64,000 nt of DNA from an uncultured Clostridia bacterium (GTDB taxonomy: Bacteria; Bacillota; Clostridia; Oscillospirales; Ruminococcaceae), in assembly GCA_947629335.1 (NCBI GenBank), contig CANRDI010000001.1, positions 343,572 through 407,571 of the forward strand. Direction: 5' to 3'. This document shows positions 52,637-63,305 of the stretch, piece after piece. Within the stretch, counting starts at the first letter, position 1; each line of letters opens with the position of its first letter. The notes beneath the pieces were generated by a model. It made no database searches. It saw only the letters and a list, made by a program, of their open reading frames with translations, and had not been told where the DNA came from. The position numbers and the translations under genes were made by a program.

Positions 52637-53758
52637 TTATATTACCTGCTCACATTTCATCAGCGCTTCGGCAATCACCTGATCCATGTCATAATACTTA
52701 TATTCACCGAGCCTGCCGCCGAAAATAACGTTTTTTTCGGCATTGGCGAGCTTCTTGTACTCAGCGTAAAGCGCGGAATTCTTTTCGTCATTTACCGGAT
52801 AATACGGCTCGTCGCCGGGCTTCCACTCGCTGCTGTACTCACGGCTGATGACAGTCTTCGGTAAGTCGTTGCCGCTTTCGTCTTTGCCGAACTCGAACCA
52901 TTTATGCTCAATAATTCTTGTCCACGGCGTTTCACGGTCGGTGTAATTTACTGCCGCGTTGCCTTGGAAATTTGGCTTGTCCAAGATCTCATTTTCAAAT
53001 CGAACCGAACGATACTCCAACGTTCCCAATTTGTAACCAAAATATGCGTCAATTGCTCCTGTGTAAACGACTTTTTCAGCCAGCTTGCCTAATTCCTCTT
53101 TATTTTCGAGGTAATCAATGTTGAGCTTGACTTCAATTCCTTCAAGCATTTTCTCAATCATTTTCGTGTAGCCGCCTACGGGAATACCCTGATATAGCGC
53201 ATTAAAGTAATTGTTATCGAAAGTTAAACGCACTGACAGACGCTTGATGATAAATGCGGGAAGCTCCTTACAATCACGTCCCCACTGCTTTTCGGTGTAA
53301 CCTTTTACGAGCTTTTCGTAAATGTCGCGCCCGACAAGCGAGATCGCCTGCTCTTCAAGATTTTTCGGCTCGCCCGTAATTTCTTTTCGTTGTTCATCTA
53401 TTTTTGCCTTTGCTTCTTCCGGCGTTACAACGCCCCACATTTTATTGAACGTGTACATATTAAAGGGCATTGAATAAAGTTCACCGTGATAATTCGCAAC
53501 AGGAGAGTTAGTGAAGCGGTTAAATGTTGCAAACTGCGTGATGTAGTTCCACACCTCGGTATTGTTGGTGTGGAAGATGTGCGCGCCATATTTGTGGACG
53601 TTTATGCCCTCGATTTTTTCGGTATAGACGTTTCCGCCAATGTTGGAGCGTTTGTCAATAACAAGAACGCTCTTTCCTGCGGCATGAGCCTGTTGGGCGA
53701 AAACTGCCCCGTAGAGACCGGAGCCGATGATAAGATAATGATATTTAACTTTATTCAC
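52637..53758 (-). CDS. glf: UDP-galactopyranose mutase
   Basis: 373 residues, intact. FAD-binding start YHYLIIGSGLYGAVFAQQAH, then the family motifs GGNVYTEKIEGINVHKYGAHIFHTNN, KQWGRDCKELPAFIIKRL, and the C-terminal GGRLGEYKYYDMDQVI (strings given in parts of residues ~38-65 and others). It interconverts UDP-galactopyranose and UDP-galactofuranose for surface glycans. Last complete gene of the leftward polysaccharide locus; overlaps the pseG-like remnant by 8 nt. One of only two undamaged genes in that locus. Confidence 0.95.
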   Translation of the reverse strand: MNKVKYHYLIIGSGLYGAVFAQQAHAAGKSVLVIDKRSNIGGNVYTEKIEGINVHKYGAHIFHTNNTEVWNYITQFATFNRFTNSPVANYHGELYSMPFNMYTFNKMWGVVTPEEAKAKIDEQRKEITGEPKNLEEQAISLVGRDIYEKLVKGYTEKQWGRDCKELPAFIIKRLSVRLTFDNNYFNALYQGIPVGGYTKMIEKMLEGIEVKLNIDYLENKEELGKLAEKVVYTGAIDAYFGYKLGTLEYRSVRFENEILDKPNFQGNAAVNYTDRETPWTRIIEHKWFEFGKDESGNDLPKTVISREYSSEWKPGDEPYYPVNDEKNSALYAEYKKLANAEKNVIFGGRLGEYKYYDMDQVIAEALMKCEQVI

Positions 53759-54425
53759 TCATATGTTTAAGTGTATTATCGTTTATCAAGTGTTCCACAA
53801 TTCTTTTTGCCCCTTTCCCATCGACCATTTGCATCATTTTAAGTGAAAGCTTTTTTCGATATGCTTTATCCTGATATTTGAATAAGATACTTACCAGAGT
53901 CTCTCCGATATCATCCCTCCGAGCATCACCTGCAAGCTCTATAATATTGTTTTCCGCAAACCATGTCGCATTATTGATCTGATTGTCCGCAATAATATAG
54001 GAAACTGTCGGAGTGCCGCATGCGCAGAGCTCATAAAGTGTAGTCCCTCCTGCGGATACGGCAACATCTGCCGAGCGCATATAGTCAATAATTTTATCAG
54101 TTGAGCGATGCAAACTTATATTTTCAAATTCTTTGTAGTGGGCGCAAAGCATATCATAATTTGGATTATATATTCCGCATATCGCGTCTATGAGTATGTT
54201 TTTAAAATGCACTATCGCATCAAGGATCTGCTGCAAAACATTCATTCGGTCAGTGCCGCCGGATAAAACAAGGATACGTTCGATTTTGCCGTTAATCAGC
54301 TTCTTTTTCATTCCACAAAACTCTCGGCGCAAAGGTGCATATTTCGTATCGAAACAGCACAAATTATTCTTGACTTTTGAGGGATTGATGATATAGTGGG
54401 GAGCAGTGAAATAACGTTTATTCAA
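53751..54425 (-). pseudogene. PseG-like nucleotide-sugar hydrolase, N-terminally truncated
   Basis: 224 residues. The second half of a GT-B PseG-like protein is present: FDTKYAPLRREF, ILVLSGGTDRMNVLQQIL, ISLHRSTDKIIDYMRSADVAVSAGGTTLYELCACGTPTVSYIIADNQ (parts of residues ~100-165), ending GKGAKRIVEHLI. The N-terminal Rossmann domain with its GxGH motif (~110-130 residues) is missing. The first ~30 codons overlap a promoter-like repeat. PseG removes UDP during pseudaminic-acid synthesis. Likely a remnant, unless an internal start still makes a partial protein. Confidence 0.7.
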
Positions 54426-54440
54426 GACTCTAATTTATTT
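54370..54440 (+). repeat. Second copy of the promoter-like repeat
   Basis: TTGACTTTTGAGGGATTGAT, GATATAGTGGGGAGCAGTGAA matches 52581-52620 at about 80% by eye, and both are followed by an AAGACTCTAATTTATTTTAT / GAGAGTCAAATTATTTTAT type block. Here the -10 is TATAGT (54392-54397). The copies flank glf as direct repeats 1.8 kb apart. Confidence 0.55.
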
Positions 54441-54525
54441 TATGTTGGCAATATTAGATGTAATCGTGCTGTGATTCTGCCATTCATATAAAACTTAAGC
54501 AATAACTTAAAAGTTGTACACAAAC

Positions 54526-55563
54526 TCAAATCATTTCCCACATCATAACCGTGTCTTCCGGTAAATCTTGGTTGACCTTTCTTCCGACAACAATATCAGT
54601 AAAATTCGGACTAATCCCTGTCCCTGGTCTCTTTGCCATAATATCATAAGCTTGAATCGTTTCTCCTGCCTTCATATCACGTGTCAATAACAATGAACGC
54701 CGAGCTTCTTTGCGCGGCACGACCTCACAGTCCAACACCGTCTTTTCCGCATTTCCTAAAACAGTATCAATCCATTTGAAATTTGCTATGGCTTTTTTGA
54801 AGTCATTGGGATCTCCTGCGTGATAATGATCGTTACCGGGCAATGTTTTATCCAAAGTAAAATGCTTTTCAATAACTTCCGCACCGAGCATATAAGCCGC
54901 AGCAAGCGTCATCATTGTATCATCTGGCGCAACATGGTCACTGAAACCAACTCTCACATCCGGATTAATTTTTTCCAATGTTTGAATCACTCGCAGATTT
55001 GCATCTTCTGGTTTTGTCGGATATGACAGGACACAATGGAACAGTACGATGTCTTTACATCCGAACTCTTTTAAGGCTCTCACTGCCTCATCCACTTCTA
55101 AAATATAGGACGCATCAACTGACATATATACTGGTTTACCTTTTGAACCGATATGACGGATAAAAGGAAGATTAGAAATATCGGATGAGGATATTTTATA
55201 TAAATCTACCATATCCTCTAAAAAATCTGCCGAGACATAATCGAACGGTGTAGAAGTGAAGTCCATTCCCTTGGAATGTGTGTAATCACAGAGTTCTTTA
55301 TACTCTGCTTCACCAAATCTGTCATGTTTTAAGAACAGTTCATACTGCGTTTTCGTTGGTTCTTTAGTTGTATCCCAATATGCCGGAGAATTTTTTGAAA
55401 CGATAGTTCCCGCTTTGTAAGATTGAAACTTTGCACAATCAATGCCTGCCTCCGCAGCTTTGTCAATGTACAACTTTGCAGCTTCTAACAGCGTAATTCC
55501 AAGCACCCTGGCGGTATCGTAAAAATTAACTCCCATTTCTGCAATCAAGTATGGCTTATTCAT
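54526..55563 (-). CDS. neuB: Nonulosonic (sialic/pseudaminic-type) acid synthase, NeuB family
   Basis: 345 residues, intact. TIM-barrel start KPYLIAEMGVNF, then CAKFQSYKAGTIVSK, DFTSTPFDYVSADFLED, KISSSDISNLPFI, GFSDHVAPDDTM, GAEVIEKHFTLDKTLPGNDHYHAGDP. A C-terminal SAF/antifreeze-like domain follows (RRSLLLTRDMKAGETIQAYDI, GRKV). It condenses PEP with an N-acetylated hexose to a nine-carbon sugar acid. The neighbouring PseG-like sequences mean pseudaminic or legionaminic acid are as likely as sialic acid. Confidence 0.92.
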   Translation of the reverse strand: MNKPYLIAEMGVNFYDTARVLGITLLEAAKLYIDKAAEAGIDCAKFQSYKAGTIVSKNSPAYWDTTKEPTKTQYELFLKHDRFGEAEYKELCDYTHSKGMDFTSTPFDYVSADFLEDMVDLYKISSSDISNLPFIRHIGSKGKPVYMSVDASYILEVDEAVRALKEFGCKDIVLFHCVLSYPTKPEDANLRVIQTLEKINPDVRVGFSDHVAPDDTMMTLAAAYMLGAEVIEKHFTLDKTLPGNDHYHAGDPNDFKKAIANFKWIDTVLGNAEKTVLDCEVVPRKEARRSLLLTRDMKAGETIQAYDIMAKRPGTGISPNFTDIVVGRKVNQDLPEDTVMMWEMI

Positions 55564-55589
55564 ACAATCTTTCCCTTTCTATGTTAAAT

Positions 55590-57186
55590 TTATATACTAT
55601 TGATCAATCCCATAACTCTCTTTCTTCCGCCGCGAAGGTTATGCTAGAGAAGTATGGTTTGAAAATGCTGCCTGCTTTTTTGCGATAGCTTTAAGTACAT
55701 ATCCAAATTGCTCTTGATTATTTCATCATTCGGATTTAATCCAATATAAGTGAATCCATTTTCATTACAAACAAACCCGTGTTTTTCTTCTCGATTATTC
55801 TGAGCCATTCCAATAGAAGGAATACCAAGCATAGCTAATTCATAGCCTGTCCTCCCTCTGGATGTAATGCCAATATCACATTGTGTCATAATTTCCGGCA
55901 TAGGCATATTAGATATGTCGAACAAAACATTTATGTTGTCAAATCGGTCGTATGTAAGAAGCTCGTCAACATTGCACTTTGCTCTCCCAAGCACAACAAT
56001 AAACTGATATGCGCCGTATTCGGGCTGTGATATAATTCGAAGCAGTCGGTCAGAATAATTCTGCGGGTCTGCTCCGCCAAATGAAATAAAAACATTTTCT
56101 TTGATTTGAATAGGTTCATAAAACATAAATGTCTTGCCAGATATGTAATACTGCTCGCCAGACCTCACTTGCAGGAGATCAATATTTTGGTACAAGGCAT
56201 TGAATACCAGATCAGCCTTAACGATTTCTTCCCCATCATCCTCAAAATTGATTATCTTCGCATTCGGAAGGACAGAGCGCAGTCCGATCATATAGTCAAT
56301 GGAGGTTGTCAGAATATCATTAATAAAAACTGAATACTGCTCTTTTTTGCATATATCAAAAAGTTCTGCAATTCCATTTACAGGCTGCAAATTATGAGTT
56401 GTTTTCCCAAATACCTTCACATCCGTTTGATTTATATCGTAAAAAATGTCCGGCTTAACATAAAACTCATCTGCAAGTTCAAGAGCACGATATACATGAC
56501 CGATTCCACGCTTGTTATTTCCGTTTACATAGATAGCCACTTTTTGCTTATTGAAAGTTGCCGCTGCGCTGCGAAGATCATCAAATGTGTCTATATCCTG
56601 CGACTCATCCTCCGGCACTTCATAAACATCAATTTTATTTCCAATTCTTGTTTTTTTGTCACCACATTTGCTTTGGAAATGACAAAAGCACCAGTTTCCA
56701 TATAGCAAGGAGGAAGAAATTGTCGATTCAATCGCTGAGTATAATTCGGTACTTTTTTCCGTCCCTAACACTCCACGACAGATGAGGCGCATTTATCGCT
56801 GAGATCACTGTATCTAAGTCATTTGTGACGGCATTTTCAATTGCTTTGTCGAGCGTTTCCACCTTTAATGTAGGAGACGTTGGCTGTAATGTAATGACAT
56901 AATCCCAGTGCCTATCGGTTGGAATTGCATCATATATAATAGAATCAAGTGTAACATCATCTGCACATAAGGCAGGATCACGCCATTTCACTGTTGCTCT
57001 CATTTGAGTCGCAATAATACCAACTTCTTTTGAGTCCGTTGTCACAATGACATCTGTGATTAGCTTAGACACAAGCGCATTATGTATCGCATAATAAACA
57101 AGCGGATGTTCTCCAATGATACGGATGTTTTTATTCGGTATTCCTTTAGAACCTGCTCGTGCAGGAATAATGGCTAAAATCTTCAT
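55590..57186 (-). pseudogene. neuA: CMP-nonulosonate cytidylyltransferase (NeuA) fused to a PseG-like domain, three breaks
   Basis: The NeuA start is intact: IIPARAGSKGIPNKNIR, then LQPTSPTLKVETLDKAI. The frame shifts in a 6-base A run (T6 at 56753-56758) where seven would give RLNRQFLPPCYMETGAFVI, and again in a 7-base run (56651-56657) where eight would lead into TRIGNKIDVYEVPEDES, the NeuA end. A PseG-like GT-B domain continues in frame (VAIYVNGNNKRGIGHVYRAL, FISFGGADPQNYSDRL, TSRGRTGYELAMLGIPSIGM). An in-frame TAG at 55644 cuts the last ~18 residues (HNLRGGRKRVMGLINSI). Restored length would be ~532 aa. Confidence 0.82.
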
Positions 57187-57201
57187 GTTTATTTGCCCTC
57201 C

Positions 57202-58623
57202 TTATTTGTTTGTCTTTTTCTTCTTAGTTCTAAATGTGTTGATAAATGACATAATAAACTTGCGCTTAAGAAATCCACCCAAGACGGCAATATACCCTAT
57301 AACAAGAATATATCGTATAACAATGTTTGCGTATACTAAAGTCATTCCAATCATAAAAACTAAAGAAACAATTACTATCCCCACAACAAACCTATAACTA
57401 TATACATGTGACATTCCCATACGGTGTACAAGCCACATATGAAGACCTAACAGCAAAAGATAGCCTACAAGAGTTGTATATGCTGCAGCTATATATCCGA
57501 ATTTAGGTATAAGAAGATTTAGAATATAATTCAGAACTGCTGCTGCCACACTTGCAAAAGCCATGCCTACAGTTTTCCCTTTTATCTGCTCTATATTAAC
57601 CATCATAGTATAAAAAACTGACAAATGCAGCCCATTGCCACCGGCGGCATAACATATACCGAGGCAAATATTTCTTGCCGCCCAATATATATATAGAATT
57701 TCAGGCGCGATCATCATTGCTCCGAGAGAAACGCATACAAAAGCGGTTATATAATATTTGGAAAAACTACGAACGCTCTTTGTATCATTCTCGTGTAATC
57801 TTTCTGCCAACCATGGGCTGAAAGCGGTGTTGATCGAATTCAGCAGGATCGTCATCATCGAGCCGCAAGTATATGCCAAACTGTATAATGCTGTATCTGT
57901 TGCGCCGCACATCTTGGTTATCATGATCCTGTCTGTAGAGTTAAGCACCGTCATGGAAAGCAAATGCGGAATGTACGGCAAACAAATCTTCATAGTGTAC
58001 TTCCAGTAGCTGAAGTGTATACACTTGCATTTTGCCCAAAACGCCACAAAAATGATAACTCCAATTACTATGCTCGGAAGTACGCTGCCTATTATTCTTC
58101 CCGACAGCTTGTCCTCCATATTCGTGACCAAAATTAGAGACAGTCCAAGGCTCAGAAACGTTGACAAAACACTCAAAACGACCTGAAGTCAATATTTGAA
58201 AAAGTAGCGCTGTTGTGCCTGAAACATCTCAAATACCTTCATGAAAAAATATGCGCTATCATGAGGTTAAGATATGTCATACTGAGTGAAAAGAAACTTT
58301 GCGACCAACCTGAAAACAGATTCAAAAATACAGTCCAAATTAGCACCGATGCAGCACTTATGCCTATTGCAGAGAATATGTACCAATCTAAATCGTCTTC
58401 GTAATCATACCCTTGCGCTTATAAGGCTTGCCGCAACGTTAAAAGTGCATAAGATCGCAAGAATTGATTGCCAGGAGGTGAAATTGTTGTACATTCCATA
58501 CTGCTCCTGCGTCATTAGACGCGTAAAAATCGGTGTCGTCAGGAACGATGAAGCCGCAGTCAGGAAATTCGCTATGATATACCAAATACCGGATTTTAGA
58601 GCTTTAATATTGTTGTTTGACAT
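57202..58623 (-). pseudogene. Polysaccharide flippase (Wzx/MATE-like), several breaks
   Basis: Full span gives ~474 residues, the normal Wzx length. The N-terminus is in one frame (ALKSGIWYIIANFLTAASSFLTTPIFTRLM) and ends at ~58410. After a shift the frame reads YDYEDDLDWYIFSAIGISAA..FFKY, hits a TGA near 58177, and continues LQVVLSVLSTFLSLGLSLIL to the end. Between ~57690 and 57612 three one-base losses within about 80 nt scramble ~25 residues, then restore the frame; the last is in an A6 run at 57612-57617. Twelve TM helices in the intact form would flip lipid-linked oligosaccharide. Confidence 0.8.
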
Positions 58624-59998
58624 TTATTTCACCATTTTCTACTTGTGATTTCATGTTTCTATGAGATCCAAGTTTTAAACGTCTTCCGTAAGTAAAAATC
58701 AAATATACATATGATAGTATTGAAATAATATCTAAAAACTCTCCAAATGTTAACATACAGAATGAAGATCGAATCATATTAAAGAATCGTAGATAAATCA
58801 ATGTTTTAATAAATTCTTTTTTCTTCAGAGCAAGAATAAATAAATTAACGATTCTCGATACAATTATTGCCATTAGAACAGAATATATTATCACCCCAAG
58901 GACTCCAAAATAATAATAAACAACGGCATAATCAGCTTGGATATATCTTGAACCTGTAGACAGCTTGTTTGTGACAACTGTCTCCGGAGCACACAAATAC
59001 ATTACTTTATATATTCCGTTTTTCGCTCCTATACATTCCTGATTTGGTTTATCCCCCTCAAAAAAAGCGTTGATTTCATTCACAAACTCGTCCGGATGAA
59101 TATTTCCTCCATACAAATCATATATTCTCCACCATAATTGACCTTGTTGTGAAACTCTTTCACTAAAATATTCATATGGGTCAAGGTCAGTAATACTTAC
59201 CGCGAAAAAGACGGCAATCATTATCAATATAAAAAAAGCAATAACAATGCATCTCAGAATTTTTTTGATCTTGCGGGGGTCAATAGATAAAACCTTGTTA
59301 TAGAAAACGATTTAAAAAATACATAACACCGAGAAAAACATTCCGAATTTTTCGCCGAGCCAGAAATAATATACACAGTATAACCCAAGTGAAATTCCTG
59401 AAATAAAGCGATTTGCATATATAAGTGACAACATAGGAAAAATGACCAGAATAGACAATTGATTTTTTACTTTTAATAAAAACCATGGCATTTTATAATT
59501 TGACAAAAATGAAAATCTGTCTATTCCCTGAAAAAGGGCAGGCGGCGAATTTGCTGCAACATGCATAAGCAATATCATACAGAGTACAACAAATAAAAGT
59601 GATAATAAATTTAACACTTTTCTCGCCTGTGAACTTTTAAGAAAATCAATTTGTATATTTATTGATCTCTCAAAGCGATACTCTCTCAGTTCTAAAACAT
59701 AAAGGAATATCCAGTAAGAAAAAAATAAGTAAAGGAAGTGAACCGGAAAATGCGAATGCGTTACTAATTCTGTCAGATAAATTTCAGGAAAAATTTCAAT
59801 TATGGACGCCCCAACAACCGTTACTAACGCAACAAATATAAATGCAAGATATCTTACAAAATATGTTTTGTTTACATAATACATATAAAGCCAGTATGCG
59901 AGATATACTAATAATGAAACATATGAGAACAACTTAATACTTGAAAAAATAGCGCAAATTAGTAGTAATACAAAGACTAAACTTGTAAAAATAACCAT
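58604..59998 (-). pseudogene. O-unit/capsule polymerase-like membrane protein (Wzy), one in-frame stop
   Basis: Both halves are in the same frame, separated by a TAA at 59312-59314. The first ~228 residues have about seven TM helices (VIFTSLVFVLLLICAIFSSI, FLYLFFSYWIFLYVLEL, ANSPPALFQGIDRF). The second part resumes with PRKIKKILRCIVIAFFILIM and a large loop with WRIYDLYGGNIHPDEF, then further helices. The topology fits DUF6418-like Wzy polymerases. It overlaps the flippase by 20 nt. The stop may derive from a Lys codon. Confidence 0.7.
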
Positions 59999-60200
59999 TT
60001 TTTTGGATTATCATATGATGATCCATCTCCTCTGTTGTAATTCAGCAATAGATGCAAATACATTATTCCAATATATTTTCATCAATATAAGAAGCACACG
60101 AAAAAAGTTAAAGAATATCAAATGTATTGCGAAAATTGGTAATAATGCAGACGTTGCAGTGCATATATGAATTTCTTAAAACTTTTTGGTTTTCTATGTT
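59999..60200. other. Short gap in the polysaccharide locus
   Basis: About 200 nt, AT-rich, no gene seen; GGAGATGGATCATCATATGA on the minus strand could be the original translation start region of the polymerase. Confidence 0.35.
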
Positions 60201-61271
60201 CTAAAACAATGCTTCTTCAAATTTATGCATAGTCGTAGGAATACTAATTCTGCTTTTATCCCTATATTTTTCCCTTATATCTTGAACAAATTTATCAATA
60301 TTCTCTATGCGCTCATTAGTCAGCGACGTTGGCACTAAATGATACAAAAAAATTAATCGGGGTTCTTTTCCATAAAGTAGTTTTGGTGTAATTTGTGCGG
60401 TTGAAAACAGGCTGATAAGAACTTGTTTATCACTGAGTGATGACAGGCAGAACAGCTCCCACATCGAATTACTTAAAGAAACATCCAACCCTCGATAATC
60501 CTGATCGTGCTCACGTGGATGCTTACGAACAATTGTCTGACTCTTATGGTTTGTTTTGAGGTGATCTAATATCTTATTGTAATCTTCATACGCAGAAGTT
60601 TCCAATAATTCTTCTAATGGCTGAAATAGATAGATATATTTTTTATTTTGCAGATCATTTTTACTATTTTCCAAAAAAACATTATTTAAAAAATCAATCC
60701 AGTCGGTCTCGCCGGTTATGAAAGGAAGCAATATAAATTTTGTATTTGTCACGCTTTTACACATTTCTAAGTTATTTACATATATTCTTTCCGGTTTCAA
60801 GCCATATACACCTTTCTTGAAAATTCTGTAAAATAAACGTGTTTTCCATGAGCCATAATAATCAATATAATTCACCATAATAACTACCACTGCCATCTTC
60901 ATATAACCATAAACCGGCATCATGATTCAAGTCAGCTAATGCTATGGGGAATGCACTTAACGATGAAGAAACTATAACATTATAATAATTTATTCTGAAT
61001 ATGCCATTGCGGCAATATTTTTTTATTGCATATGAAGGAAACAAAAGCTCAATGGCTCTATGGAAATTGTGAACCATACCGTCAGAAAAAGCATCATTGA
61101 ATATATATACATTTTCAAACAAATTTTCTTTTTTAATTTCTTAAATAGCATTCTGATATTTTCGTAAATGTAAAGATCTCCCTTACCCCTTGAGCCTTCT
61201 ATATTATACCAAACAAAGTTTATACAGTTCATAAGTTGATATTGTGTCATAACACAAAAAGCAAATCTCAT
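60201..61271 (-). pseudogene. Sialyltransferase-like glycosyltransferase (GT52/polysialyltransferase type), two frameshifts
   Basis: Assembled from three frames. The start is RFAFCVMTQYQLMNCINFVW; the frame is lost in a 6-A run near 61128 (seven would restore it). ENVYIFNDAFSDGMVHNFHRA, ALADLNHDAGLWLYEDGSGSYYG follow, a second shift at ~60880, then NYIDYYGSWKTRLFYRIFKK, IVRKHPREHD and LISLFSTAQITPKLLYG. The xxxTQYQLMN start, the EDGSGSY segment and the late HPR and S-T motifs recall CMP-sialic-acid-dependent GT52/PST enzymes, in line with NeuA/NeuB nearby. Family placement is tentative. Confidence 0.65.
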
Positions 61272-61284
61272 TTTTATCTTCCTT

Positions 61285-62355
61285 TTACTTGTTTCCAATC
61301 AAAATCACCCTGATTTTTTTCATCATGCCTTCAAAATCAAGCTGTCTTTCTTTAAAAATGTCTACATAATCGCAACGATTTGTACAATCTAAGCGGCAAA
61401 TCTGTCCTGCCCATTCTTCAGGAGATCTATCTAAACTTATCGAAAAAGCCATCGGTGTTACAATTGATTCGATGATACATTATCTGCCATTATAGTGAGC
61501 AAACCCGTACATTGAGCTTCAAGCGCAACAATCGGCAATCCTTCAAAAAGACTTGGTAGCACAAACATATCCATTGCTTGATAATAGCTTTCAATATGTT
61601 CTGTCACACCAAAGAAATTTATATATTGTTCTAATTCCAAGTTCTTTACTTTTTCGTATATTTTATCCTTTAATTCTCCTTCTCCGATAAGCAATAAACT
61701 TGCATCTGGTTTGTTCTTGATAATCTCTCTGAAAATATCTATCAAGAATTAATGATTTTTCTGATAATTAAATCTTCCTACGTGTCCAATAATAAATTGA
61801 TTCTGCCAGCCAAGTTCCTCCCTGACTTTATTCCGAACCAACAGATCAAAGTGTAGTCTATTTGTATTAACACCGTTCAATACAACTTGATAATTTTTTC
61901 CTAAAAATGCCCATTGCGCAGCTAATTGAGAACACCCTATTTTTACATCTGTTATCAAACTAAAAAGTGGTTTAAATATATAATGAAAGAAAGGGTGTTG
62001 CGTCCTTGTATTGTGACAATGAGCTATGATCCGTTTTGCAGCACCCAATTTGCAAGGCCGCGCCTCAATAAACATCATCGCACTGTTTCCATGTATGTAT
62101 ATTACATCATAACTATTCTTTCTGATAAGTTTCCAAATGGAATACATATACAACAAAACATGTTTTTTTTGAATTCAGTTTATTTACAACATCTCCGTTT
62201 TTCTCGATTTCTTCTCTATATTTGTTTTCGTCGAAAAACGATGTAGCAAAATTTATCTTCATATCATTTCTGTTGTATCTGTAAATATCCATCATTACTT
62301 TTGTCAAACCGTCATTTAAAAAGGGCGTTTTTGCCAAAATAAGTATCTTTTTCAT
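61285..62355 (-). pseudogene. GT4-family glycosyltransferase, three breaks
   Basis: Starts at ATG 62355: KKILILAKTPFLNDGLTKVM. The frame changes in an 8-A run (62163-62170), then YSIWKLIRKNSYDVIYIHGN, GCSQLAAQWAFLGKNYQVVLNGVN, IIGHVGRFNYQKNH, a TAA at 61749-61751 in frame, then IDIFREIIKNKPDASLLLIGEG and PSLFEGLPIVALEAQCTGL, the donor-binding region with its conserved acidic pair. A third shift near 61480 is followed by VTPMAFSISLDRSPEEWAGQ to TAA 61285. Intact it would be a ~356-aa retaining glycosyltransferase. A TTG at 62367 is a less likely start. Confidence 0.8.
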
Positions 62356-62434
62356 ACCTATATTCAATACCTCGGTTTACTATGTAATATATTTTGCATT
62401 TTGAATTCATTTTGTTAAAGACACAAAAAATTAT

Positions 62435-63185
62435 TCACCTAAATTTACGTTTGATAAAATTAAAACCCTTAACCAACTAATTCTGTTTCTCCATAAAAAT
62501 ATACGGCTGATCAACATAACTAATATGATTTGTATTGATCCATACATCCAAAAGCCGTTCACTGACAAAGCCAAATACTCGTGCATCATTCGGACTGTAC
62601 TGCGAAATGTCCAACCATTTTTCCAGTTCAAACAGAATATCGAACAACCATGCACAATATGCATCAAACTTGTCTTTTTTCATAATGAAGATATTAAACC
62701 TATGACCGTAAGTTTTGTTCATACTGTCATCGTAGGCAGGAATATAATCCGGATATTTTTTTCTTAATAATTTTTCTTGTTTCGATCAGATCCTCTTCAT
62801 GGTGAGCATGAACATACTGACTGTAGTTTGTTTCTATATAATAATGACGCGGCATAGGAAGAACAACATCATATTTTTTCAGGATTTCATTTAATTCATC
62901 CCTATTTATAATTCGCTGAAATTTACTTCCTTTCTTGCCCTTTGCAGTAAAATGTTTGCGATAATGTACAAGACCTATGTAATCAGCATCGAGATTTAAA
63001 CACGCCCAATATAATCCGGTCAGTTCACAGAAACTTGCGTTTTTATTGCTGATATTGTCACCTGTGTTATCTCCCGTAAATACGATATCATCCTTGCCCT
63101 CTCTGCCAACATGCAGCGGTAAATATATATCATCTTTCGGCATTTCATAGGGCTTATTAGTTGCCACAATGATCTTAATATTCAA
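62435..63185 (-). pseudogene. DUF4422 capsular glycosyltransferase, frameshift and late stop
   Basis: NIKIIVATNKPYEMPKDDIY, GLYWACLNLDADYIGLVHYR and PMPRHYYIETNYSQYVHAHH mark DUF4422, often annotated as galactofuranosyltransferase-like, which fits glf in the locus. In a 7-A run near 62757 one extra base breaks the frame; six would read KKKYPDYIPAYDDSMNKTYG. That frame continues to FMEKQN and an in-frame TAG at 62477-62479, probably a former Trp codon, with LVKGFNFIKRKFR behind it. Confidence 0.8.
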
Positions 63186-63305
63186 GCTGTTTTTCTTTCC
63201 TTTCTTCTTTCTATTGCCGTAAATGGTCTGAAAATATATTCATGCAGTTATAGAAAACCCCTTACAGCTATCCAACCACACTATACGCTTTGCCGTATTG
63301 CTCAC

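Noticed and set aside
58604..59227. Second half of the polymerase as a separate gene
   Set aside because: It is in the same frame as the first half, separated by one TAA, starts at a TTG without a ribosome site and lacks an N-terminal topology of its own.
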